NCBI GenBank assembly: GCA_964615975.1
Contig: CAZTTH010000016.1
Coordinates: 10,628-74,627 of the forward strand
Source: CAZTTH01 sp964615975
GTDB lineage: Bacteria; Verrucomicrobiota; Lentisphaeria; JABSQK01; JAJFLO01
DNA length: 64,000 nt
Reading direction: 5' to 3'
Shown here: positions 1 through 7,083 of the stretch, piece by piece
How the letters are laid out: every line of letters starts with the position of its first letter
Numbering within the stretch: the stretch's first letter is position 1
The notes under the pieces: model-generated
Database searches by the model: none
Seen by the model: only the letters and a program-made list of their open reading frames with translations
Told to the model about the DNA's origin: nothing
Translations under genes and position numbers: made by a program

Positions 1-612
1 GGCCCCCATCCTTATCCCATGATGGTGCGGGAATTCCAACGCGTCATCGGCGATGAAACCCGGCGGCAGATTTTAGATTATGAGGGACGATTGCCAGATA
101 AAGTAATCGCGTGTGTAGGCGGGGGCAGCAATGCCATGGGCATATTTTCGGCTTTTCTCGATGATTCCGAGGTCGAGCTGATTGGGGTTGAGGCCGCTGG
201 AAGCGGACTGGAGACTCGATTGCACGCTGCCAGCTTAGCCGGGGGACAGATCGGGATCTTGCACGGCAGCAAGAGCTATGTCCTGCAAACCCCGGAAGGC
301 CAGATTCAGAATGCCCATTCGATCAGCGCTGGATTGGATTATCCCGGCATTGGACCGGAACATTCGTGGTTGAAAACCACCGGTCGCGTCCGCTATGTCG
401 CCATCACCGATGAGGAAGCGGTGCAGGCTTTTCTCGATCTCACCCGATTTCAGGGGATCATACCCGCACTTGAATGCTGCCACGCGATCGCGTATACCAT
501 GAAACTGGCGCCTGCGGATCGCGATGGACAGATCATGGTCGTCAATCTGAGCGGCAGGGGGGACAAGGATATGGCAAATGTCAAGAGTTTTCTGGATAGG
601 AATAAACCTTGA
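1..612 (+). CDS. trpB: Tryptophan synthase beta chain, 5' end outside window
   Basis: This is the C-terminal half of the PLP enzyme that joins indole and serine to make tryptophan. It works in a complex with TrpA, encoded just downstream. The reading frame is open from base 1 and its first residues (GPHPYP) are an internal TrpB motif, so the start lies before the window; about 203 residues of a usual ~395 are present. Visible signatures are the PLP-phosphate loop GGGSNA, the HSISAGLDYPGIGPEH stretch, GIIPALE, and LSGRGDKD near the end, which carries the residue facing the pyridine nitrogen. The gene is followed after 98 bases by a HicB-like gene and then trpA. Identification is secure; only the 5' extent is unknown. 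Confidence 0.97.
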   Translation, partial: GPHPYPMMVREFQRVIGDETRRQILDYEGRLPDKVIACVGGGSNAMGIFSAFLDDSEVELIGVEAAGSGLETRLHAASLAGGQIGILHGSKSYVLQTPEGQIQNAHSISAGLDYPGIGPEHSWLKTTGRVRYVAITDEEAVQAFLDLTRFQGIIPALECCHAIAYTMKLAPADRDGQIMVVNLSGRGDKDMANVKSFLDRNKP

Positions 613-710
613 AGAATTAAAAATCTGGATTGGACCAGATGCTTTCCGGTTACCAGTGAGGCCATTAAACTTAGCGTATGAGAAATTCAGCGCTTCAGTG
701 CGGAGGAAAC

Positions 711-887
711 ATGAATGTAAAAGAAGTTTTGGAAAAAAGTATTAATGGATTTTTTGTGGTCCATTGTCCGGAATTAAAAAGCGGTTGGAGTCAAGGTAAG
801 ACCGAGGTAGACGCGCTCCATAACCTACAAGAGGAATTTCTCTTGTTCCTTGAACCTGACGAATCGAGAATAAACGTACCATGCTGA
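711..887 (+). CDS. Small HicB-like protein between trpB and trpA
   Basis: This 58-residue protein resembles the N-terminal partial-RNase-H fold of HicB antitoxins. It has an aromatic-rich first strand (GFFVVHCPEL), then SQGKTEVDALHNLQEEFLLFL, matching the usual 'sGdTleEAleNl.ea' segment. I chose the ATG at 711 because GGAGG lies at 702-706, five bases upstream; an in-frame start at 678 has no such site. No DNA-binding domain follows and there is no hicA toxin gene beside it, so it is a solitary, short form. Its stop overlaps the trpA start by seven bases (ATGCTGA), which suggests translational coupling with trpA. Similar short orphan HicB-like genes are common, and a role in tryptophan metabolism is not implied by the sequence. 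Confidence 0.75.
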   Translation: MNVKEVLEKSINGFFVVHCPELKSGWSQGKTEVDALHNLQEEFLLFLEPDESRINVPC

Positions 888-1699
888 AAATCGATCCCAA
901 GAACGATCGCATCGCCAATTCGTTTCAATATAATGAGACGAATTTCATCGCCTATATGACCGCCGGTTATCCGTCGGTCAGTGAAACCGTTGATATCTTG
1001 AAAATCCTGACCCGGAATGGGGTAGATATCATTGAGTTGGGGTATCCTTTCTCCGATCCCACCGCCGATGGCCCGGTGATTCAGGAGGCCTCACATACTG
1101 CTTTGGAGAATGGTTTTGGCCGCGAAGACTATTTTGCCATACTCAGGACATTTCGCCAGTCCAACACGTTCACCCCGATTGTAGTTTTCAGTTATTTCAA
1201 TCCCATCTTTCGCCATGGGGTCAGACGTTTCTGCGAGCGGATCAAGGAATGTGGCGGCGATGGGTTGCTGATTGTGGATTTACCCTGGGAAGAACAAGGT
1301 GAACTTCGCCCCATTCTCGACGAATTGGGTCTGCATCTGATTCAACTGATCGCGCCGACCACGCCGGCGGAGCGGGCCCGCCAGATTCTGGCGAATGCCA
1401 CCGGATTTATCTATCAAATATCCCTGCGTGGAGTGACTGGCATGCGATCGGAATTGGCGGTTGATGTGGTTCAGCAGATTAAACAAACCCGGAAATTGAC
1501 CACGCTTCCAATCGCCCTCGGTTTTGGGTTGTCGCAACGGGAACAGATACGCACCGTGTTGCAGTCGGTGGATGGGATCATCATCGGCAGCGCCATTATC
1601 AATGTCATCGCCAATAATGCCCCCAATTATGAGCCCATGCTGAGCAAATATATCAAGGAACTCTCATCCGCCATCCATAACGAATCGCTGACGGATTAA
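881..1699 (+). CDS. trpA: Tryptophan synthase alpha chain
   Basis: TrpA cleaves indole-3-glycerol phosphate to indole and glyceraldehyde 3-phosphate and channels the indole to TrpB. The 272-residue length is normal for the family. The TIM-barrel signatures are present: the catalytic glutamate in IIELGYPFSDP, the catalytic aspartate in TADGPVIQ, the SLRGVTG loop, and GFGLS/IIIGSAI at the phosphate-binding end. The start codon lies inside the end of the HicB-like gene (seven-base overlap). No other trp gene follows; the next gene, an ABC permease, begins 19 bases after the stop. Confidence 0.97.
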   Translation: MLKIDPKNDRIANSFQYNETNFIAYMTAGYPSVSETVDILKILTRNGVDIIELGYPFSDPTADGPVIQEASHTALENGFGREDYFAILRTFRQSNTFTPIVVFSYFNPIFRHGVRRFCERIKECGGDGLLIVDLPWEEQGELRPILDELGLHLIQLIAPTTPAERARQILANATGFIYQISLRGVTGMRSELAVDVVQQIKQTRKLTTLPIALGFGLSQREQIRTVLQSVDGIIIGSAIINVIANNAPNYEPMLSKYIKELSSAIHNESLTD

Positions 1700-1718
1700 T
1701 TCGAAGTTTACCGCATTC

Positions 1719-2537
1719 ATGTCGCGCATTGTTTTTATTAATGAACTGGGGAAATATCTGGATTATGTCCGGGTTTCTTTTCAGGTCATGCTGGCCTACC
1801 GGATCAATTTTGCCATCGGCATCATTACCTACATTATCCATGTGGCGGTTTATTATTATCTCTACCAGGCGCTTTACACCAGTGATGTAACCATCAACGG
1901 TTATGGATTGAATGAAATGCTGACTTATATCTCGTTGGGCTGGATCGCCAAAAGTCTCTACCTCAACTATATCGATCGCGAGATCGCCAGTGAAGTCGAA
2001 TCCGGCCAATTGGCGATGGAAATGATCAAACCAGTTGATTTTCAAATGATGTATTTCGCGCGCGGCTTCGGGCAGACGCTCTATCGATTGTTGTTGTTTA
2101 CGCCCCCGATTACCATGGTCACCGCCTTGCTTTTCACCTGGAATCCGCCCGCCAGCGGCGGCCATCTGGGATTGTTTATCATCAGCACGTTAATGAGTGT
2201 CGTGATTTACCTGGGGATTAATTATATTGTGGGCGTTTTTTCGGTCATCATCATCTCTCTGCGCGGTGTGATCTACGCGAAAAATCTGATCATTGAATTA
2301 TTGTCGGGGTTGCTGGCGCCAATCGATTGGTTTCCCGGGTGGTTTCAAACAATGAGCGCCTGGCTGCCCTTTCAGCACATCGCCTATAACCCGCTGAAAA
2401 TTTATCTTGGTCATTTGAATCCTCACCAGACGGTACAAGCCCTGGGCGCTCAATTTCTCTGGATCGTGATCCTGCTGCTGCTGGGGCGGCTGGTATGGTA
2501 TCTCTGTCGGCGGCGGATTTTAATCCAGGGAGGATAA
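1719..2537 (+). CDS. ABC-2 type permease subunit (DUF990-like), first of pair
   Basis: This is a 272-residue integral membrane protein with about six hydrophobic segments, for example residues 25-50, 120-140, 155-185 and 240-262. It has the look of the ABC2_membrane_6/DUF990 family: an N-terminal 'AYRINFAIGI' segment and the EIASEVESGQLAMEMIKPVDF region, which corresponds to the family's 'i.sG.l...LlrPl' motif. Such proteins form heterodimeric export permeases driven by a separate ATPase. The partner permease starts six bases downstream. No ATP-binding subunit is encoded in the window, so the energising ATPase must be elsewhere. The substrate is unknown. Confidence 0.8.
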   Translation: MSRIVFINELGKYLDYVRVSFQVMLAYRINFAIGIITYIIHVAVYYYLYQALYTSDVTINGYGLNEMLTYISLGWIAKSLYLNYIDREIASEVESGQLAMEMIKPVDFQMMYFARGFGQTLYRLLLFTPPITMVTALLFTWNPPASGGHLGLFIISTLMSVVIYLGINYIVGVFSVIIISLRGVIYAKNLIIELLSGLLAPIDWFPGWFQTMSAWLPFQHIAYNPLKIYLGHLNPHQTVQALGAQFLWIVILLLLGRLVWYLCRRRILIQGG

Positions 2538-2543
2538 TCGGAC

Positions 2544-3347
2544 ATGCGGACATTGTTGTTGCATATTGATCTGGCATTTTCATATCTGGCAAAGTTCATT
2601 AAAACTCGCTGGGAGTACAAGGCGGATTTACTCATTGGTCTGGCCACCGGATTGTTGTTTCAAGGAATCACCCTGATTTTTCTGGATGTTTTATTCAAGG
2701 ATAGATCGTTGACGGTAAATGGTTGGACCAGGGATCAGGTTTTGTTCATCTATGGGTTTTCGATTTTCCCTCAGAATTTATTTTTTACCTTCTTTACCAA
2801 CCTCTACAATGTTGGCAGCAAATATGTGATCGACGGTAATCTGGATCGAATTTTGCTGCGACCCCTGCATAGTTTATATCAGGTTTTATTGGAGGATGTC
2901 AATATTGAAAGCATGATCGGCATGATCATTGGCGCGGCGATCGTCTGGTATTCTTCGGCTCAACTGGGGATCGAATGGAGTCTGGGAAAGATTATCCTGT
3001 TAACCATCATGGCGCTTGCCGGGGCCTTGATCTATGGCGGCATATTCACCGTGTTCGCGGCGTTGAGTTTTTGGTGGCCTGACCGCGTCGGGCTGATGGC
3101 GCCGTTGTTCAACATGACCGCCTTCAGCAAGTATCCCATCACCATCTATCATCCGCTCCTGCAATATATTCTGATGTGGATCATCCCCTTTGCGTTTGTC
3201 GCGTTTTTCCCCTCCACCTATTTTTTACAGCGTGAAGACTTTCATTATTATGTCCTCTTGATCCCGGTCGTGGCGTGCGCGTCGATGGCCGCCGGACTGG
3301 TGACTTGGAATTTAGGGATTCGCCATTATGAAAGCACCGGGAATTGA
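2544..3347 (+). CDS. ABC-2 type permease subunit (DUF990-like), second of pair
   Basis: This is the 267-residue partner of the preceding permease, with the same overall layout of six membrane segments. It carries the family motif in the form YVIDGNLDRILLRPLHSLYQ (residues about 91-110). The six-base gap between the two genes indicates joint translation. The charged N-terminal stretch TRWEYKADLLIGL precedes the first membrane span, as is typical. The family is known from three-gene ABC exporters (ATPase plus two permeases), but the ATPase is missing here. The following gene encodes an outer-membrane TpsB-like protein, so the cluster may move something across both membranes; that link is inference. 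Confidence 0.8.
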   Translation: MRTLLLHIDLAFSYLAKFIKTRWEYKADLLIGLATGLLFQGITLIFLDVLFKDRSLTVNGWTRDQVLFIYGFSIFPQNLFFTFFTNLYNVGSKYVIDGNLDRILLRPLHSLYQVLLEDVNIESMIGMIIGAAIVWYSSAQLGIEWSLGKIILLTIMALAGALIYGGIFTVFAALSFWWPDRVGLMAPLFNMTAFSKYPITIYHPLLQYILMWIIPFAFVAFFPSTYFLQREDFHYYVLLIPVVACASMAAGLVTWNLGIRHYESTGN

Positions 3348-3373
3348 TTGCAGTCACCCCGTGAATTTTTCTT

Positions 3374-5044
3374 ATGTCAGCATCTAACACGTTCTCGCGT
3401 TTTCACCGCGGCGGAATCGGGCTAGCAGTGCTGGCTTTGATGGCCTTCGAAAACACGAATGGCGGTGAAAATCATTCGCTCATGTCTTCACCCGATGATG
3501 CAGTCCCCCCACCAGCGATCGCATCAATGAAAGAATATCAATTGGCGGCTTTTGTTTTTGTTGGCAATACCGCGATTGCCGATAGCGAATTATCCGCGGT
3601 CGGCGCCGCTTATCTGAATCGTCTAATCACGTTTGAAGAACTCGATGAACTGCGGCGAAAACTGACCCGGTATTATATCGATAAGGGTTATATCAACTCC
3701 GGTGTAATCATCCCCAATCAGGTCATCGACAATAAGACCCTGATATTGAATGTCATTGAGGGGGATTTGGTAGAAATCAGCATCACCGGGCTGCGGCGTT
3801 TGCGCCTGGAGCCGCTCCACCACCGGATTTCCCGGGGCGCCGGCTCCCCATTGAATATCAACTCATTGCGGCGCCAATTGGAACGTCTGCAGGCGGATGT
3901 CAATGTGCGAAAAATCAGTGCTGAACTTGGACCTGGACCCCACCCTGGTGAAAGCCGCCTGCGTCTCAGAATCGAAGAAGAAAATCCCTGGCATTTACTG
4001 CTGGTGGGAGATAATCATTATTCCCCCAGTGCCGGGGCCGAGCGCCTGGCACTGCACTTGAATCATACCAACCTGACGGGGTGGGGAGATCGACTGTCGG
4101 CTGAGCTGGGGTTGACTCGAAACGGCTTCAACGATCCCGCTTTTTCAGGACTGGATAATGTGGAAATTGATTATCAATGGCCCCTGCTGCCATGGACCGC
4201 GACCACCATCGCGGGACATTACCGCCGGAGTGATTTCGCCGTGATTGAGGAACCATTCGACCGCCTGGATATTGCGGGTGAATCGGAAGATTATGGGGTG
4301 TCGCTGACTCATTCCCTGATTCAAAGCAGAACTCATGATCTGAGTCTGGGAGCGCGGCTTGAGCGGCGGCAAAGCAATACTGAACTCTTAGGGCGGCCGT
4401 TTTCACTTTCACCTGGCGCGGTAGACGGCAGAACCCGCGCGCTGATTTTACGCCTGTTTCAAGCTTATGTATGGAATACGATCAACCGGCTGATCGCCTT
4501 GCGTTCGACATTCAATTTCGGCGTGGATGCCATGCATCCGACTAAAAGTCCATTGACGACACGCGACGGCATCTTCTGCTCCTGGCAAGGACAATGGCAA
4601 TGGGGCCAACGCCTGTTTTCCAGTAATGCGCAATTGATCTTGAAGTCCAATTGTCAATGGACCGATGATGAGCTCCTGCCTTTCGAACAATTCAGCCTGG
4701 GTGGTCATGCCTCGGTCCGGGGGTATCGGGAAAATCGTGTCGTTCGTGACCGCGGTTGGATAACCTCAGCGGAATTGCGTCTGCCATTAATTGTCAATGT
4801 CAAAGGTCAGGGGATGCTTTTCATCGCCCCCTTTATTGATTATGGACAAGCGTTGGATAATGGCAATGCTTCGTCATCCTTCATCGCTCTCGGGAGTGCG
4901 GGTGTGGGGATGATATGGCCGGGATACAAAGGGTTTGAAGGGCAAATTTATTGGGGTATTCCCTGGCGGAATCTTGAGAGACAGGGAGAATATAATCTGC
5001 AAGATGACGGCATTCATGTCAGCGTCATCTATAAGTTTCGCTGA
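3374..5044 (+). CDS. TpsB/ShlB-FhaC-like outer-membrane transporter
   Basis: This 556-residue protein looks like the outer-membrane pore of two-partner secretion. After a signal-like N-terminus (residues 1-30) comes a POTRA_2-like segment (about 55-140, with FVFVGNTAI and YYIDKGYINSGV), a second POTRA-like segment (about 140-205), and then a 16-strand-type barrel of alternating residues to the C-terminus. The diagnostic barrel motif is FSLGGHASVRGYREN (about residue 440), matching the conserved VRGY loop. The last residue pattern (SVIYKFR) resembles outer-membrane barrel ends, although it finishes in Arg rather than Phe. No FHA-type TpsA partner gene is nearby. It follows the ABC-2 permeases by 26 bases and converges with the next gene. 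Confidence 0.85.
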   Translation: MSASNTFSRFHRGGIGLAVLALMAFENTNGGENHSLMSSPDDAVPPPAIASMKEYQLAAFVFVGNTAIADSELSAVGAAYLNRLITFEELDELRRKLTRYYIDKGYINSGVIIPNQVIDNKTLILNVIEGDLVEISITGLRRLRLEPLHHRISRGAGSPLNINSLRRQLERLQADVNVRKISAELGPGPHPGESRLRLRIEEENPWHLLLVGDNHYSPSAGAERLALHLNHTNLTGWGDRLSAELGLTRNGFNDPAFSGLDNVEIDYQWPLLPWTATTIAGHYRRSDFAVIEEPFDRLDIAGESEDYGVSLTHSLIQSRTHDLSLGARLERRQSNTELLGRPFSLSPGAVDGRTRALILRLFQAYVWNTINRLIALRSTFNFGVDAMHPTKSPLTTRDGIFCSWQGQWQWGQRLFSSNAQLILKSNCQWTDDELLPFEQFSLGGHASVRGYRENRVVRDRGWITSAELRLPLIVNVKGQGMLFIAPFIDYGQALDNGNASSSFIALGSAGVGMIWPGYKGFEGQIYWGIPWRNLERQGEYNLQDDGIHVSVIYKFR

Positions 5045-5057
5045 TGGGATGCTGAAA

Positions 5058-5927
5058 TCAGAGCATGATCTGGCGTTCGAATTTAAAGAGCCGACCGTTT
5101 TGCATCATGATTTGTACGACGTTTGACGCGTCGATATAATAGTACAATTGTTCGAAAACAGGGTCGGACTCCTTGATCGTTTCGACGGGAGGCATCAAAT
5201 CGACCCGATCATAGGAATATAACATGCGCGGCATCACGCAAGCGGTGATTTCCCTGCTGATGATAAATTCACCGAATTTATAGACATCATTGGCAACCGC
5301 GATAAATAATATTTCCTGATTGCTGACCCGATACCAGGTTTTACTGCCGAGATAATGACTGGGAATTCCGACGAGGGAGATAACGATATTGGCTTTGGGA
5401 TAATTTTCCAGAATTTTATCAAGTTCATTCGCCGTCATGTTTAACGCTTCTGAAATCACATTGGGATATTTCTGGGTGGTCGGGGCAGGCGGATCCCAGA
5501 TATTCATATCGACCGCCTTGATATTGCGGAAAATACCCGTGCGTAATCCATGGACAAATTCATCATGAAATTCTTGTTGCGACTTGCCATAGATGCGATT
5601 GATCACAATGGCGTTGGAGTTGGCTGGAGCCAAAACGGACAATTTTTTTCCCAAGGATTCACCGAGTTTTTGAGTAAATCCCAATTCTCGTGAAATCATG
5701 CTTTCCCGGTGTTGTTTCTTGCCGTGTTGCTGAGAAAGAGTCACCAGAATCAGAAGCAGGATGGTTAAACTGGCAAAAAAGACGACGGCGCTGTAAGTCC
5801 GCAATGGTTTGATGATGGAGATATTCACCAATATTTTATCCCATGCGGTAGGGGTGGTCAGGCGATGGCAGATCAGCAACATGGCGACACTGAGACCGAT
5901 CAGAAACAGAGCGAGATACAAGTTCAT
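5058..5927 (-). CDS. Unknown protein with two N-terminal membrane spans
   Basis: I do not recognise this 289-residue protein. It begins with a membrane segment (about residues 2-20) and a second one (about 44-65). The remaining roughly 220 residues are soluble, mixed alpha/beta, without cysteine clusters or an obvious catalytic motif. The phrase ILENYPKANIVISLVGIP followed by HYLGSKTWYR suggests a Rossmann-like or receiver-like half, but this is weak. The ATG at 5927 is preferred over an in-frame TTG two codons upstream. It converges with the TpsB-like gene, leaving 13 bases between the stops, and no terminator hairpin is visible there. It probably has its own promoter in the region before 6218. 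Confidence 0.6.
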   Translation of the reverse strand: MNLYLALFLIGLSVAMLLICHRLTTPTAWDKILVNISIIKPLRTYSAVVFFASLTILLLILVTLSQQHGKKQHRESMISRELGFTQKLGESLGKKLSVLAPANSNAIVINRIYGKSQQEFHDEFVHGLRTGIFRNIKAVDMNIWDPPAPTTQKYPNVISEALNMTANELDKILENYPKANIVISLVGIPSHYLGSKTWYRVSNQEILFIAVANDVYKFGEFIISREITACVMPRMLYSYDRVDLMPPVETIKESDPVFEQLYYYIDASNVVQIMMQNGRLFKFERQIML

Positions 5928-6135
5928 AAGCAAAACTTCAAAATAGTAAGTAGATTACAGGGCTGAATTAAGTATAGTTTAAATAACCGATCGTGATTTA
6001 CAAAAGAGAAGTGAAGATTAAACTTTGAGATTAACATTAATTCAGGGGTTTAGCAGATAGTAGAGATGAGACCAGTTTGCGGCGGTGATATAATCTGAGA
6101 AAAAAGATACACGCCATTGATCCTGAAATGTATGT

Positions 6136-6166
6136 TTGCACATCAAAGCAGTCACAAAACCATAAT
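6136..6166 (+). promoter_or_regulatory. Possible promoter of the pseudopilin gene
   Basis: TTGCAC (6136-6141) and CATAAT (6161-6166) resemble -35 and -10 boxes with a long 19-base spacer, about 50 bases before the pseudopilin start. The match is imperfect. The remaining gap back to 5928 is AT-rich and shows no other feature I can name. Confidence 0.3.
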
Positions 6167-6217
6167 AAATCATTCCAAATGAGAACCAATTGAATCAATA
6201 CACCGGAGATACAGACC

Positions 6218-6988
6218 ATGAACAACCAGAAACGCGGTAATTTTAGCATGGTGGAATTGATGGTGGTATTGGTGATTGTTTCCATCATGGCGGCAATGCT
6301 CATGCCAATGTTTGACAGCATGGTCACCGGAAGTCGTGTCAACACCAGTGCCAGGGCAATTACCGCGGAATTGCATTTATCGCGCGAATACGCTCTCGCT
6401 AAAAGCCGTTATGTCGCTCTCATCATGCCAGGCAAGGTGACGGGTTTGAAGCTGCAATACCAGTATACCTGTTATCGTATGGCATATGTCATCAAGGATG
6501 GCAATGATTACAAAATGTATAATGAAGCCGGCAACCAGATGTCATGGGTGGAAAATTCGCGCTGGGAATTTCTTCCCAAGGGAGTCGCAATCATGGAAGC
6601 TGACGGCGATATTGGAATCCGGCTTAACGCCACCACCCTGCGGCGGACTCCCTATGAGTTGAACAGTGAAATTTCATTAATCAACAATGTCGATTTATCC
6701 ACTCCTTTTGGTGTCCCCACCCCGGTAAATGGCGTCCGCGCCGTTGTCTTTTCACCATCGGGCAAGCCGCGTCCGGGGAGTATCAGCCGCTTTGTGACAA
6801 TCGGGGAAGCGCAATTTATCGGCGGGCCTGCTGATACCTGGGTGATTATGAATCCGGTGCCTTCCGAGGATACTTTTCTCTATCCGCGGAATCAAAGTTG
6901 TGCCAATCAATTAACCATAGAAATCAATGGATTTACCGGCGGCGTCACCTATTTGACGCCGGATAAGTATACTCCTCCTCCCCTCTAG
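6218..6988 (+). CDS. Type IV pilin / GspH-like pseudopilin
   Basis: This 256-residue protein has a class III prepilin signal: a short basic leader (MNNQKRGN), then FSMVELMVVLVIVSIMAAML, with glutamate at mature position 5 and a hydrophobic helix. The body has the GspH-type features of minor pseudopilins (VNTSARAITAELHLSREYALAKSR, and later RAVVFSPSGKP). The residue before the predicted cleavage is Asn instead of the usual Gly; non-Gly prepilins occur in Lentisphaerae-like bacteria. It stands alone between genes of unrelated function, without gsp or pil genes. It probably sits in the inner membrane or a pilus-like structure with components encoded elsewhere. A GGAGAT ribosome-binding site lies about ten bases before the ATG. 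Confidence 0.8.
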   Translation: MNNQKRGNFSMVELMVVLVIVSIMAAMLMPMFDSMVTGSRVNTSARAITAELHLSREYALAKSRYVALIMPGKVTGLKLQYQYTCYRMAYVIKDGNDYKMYNEAGNQMSWVENSRWEFLPKGVAIMEADGDIGIRLNATTLRRTPYELNSEISLINNVDLSTPFGVPTPVNGVRAVVFSPSGKPRPGSISRFVTIGEAQFIGGPADTWVIMNPVPSEDTFLYPRNQSCANQLTIEINGFTGGVTYLTPDKYTPPPL

Positions 6989-7083
6989 CATTCCTCCATC
7001 AATTAAAGCGGTGAATACGATTGTAAGCTACTGTCGATAATTTCCGATATACCATATTTTATAGGATTAAGACCAAAACATTC

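Noticed and set aside
612..887. HicAB toxin-antitoxin pair
   Set aside because: Only a HicB-like gene is present; there is no HicA gene on either side.
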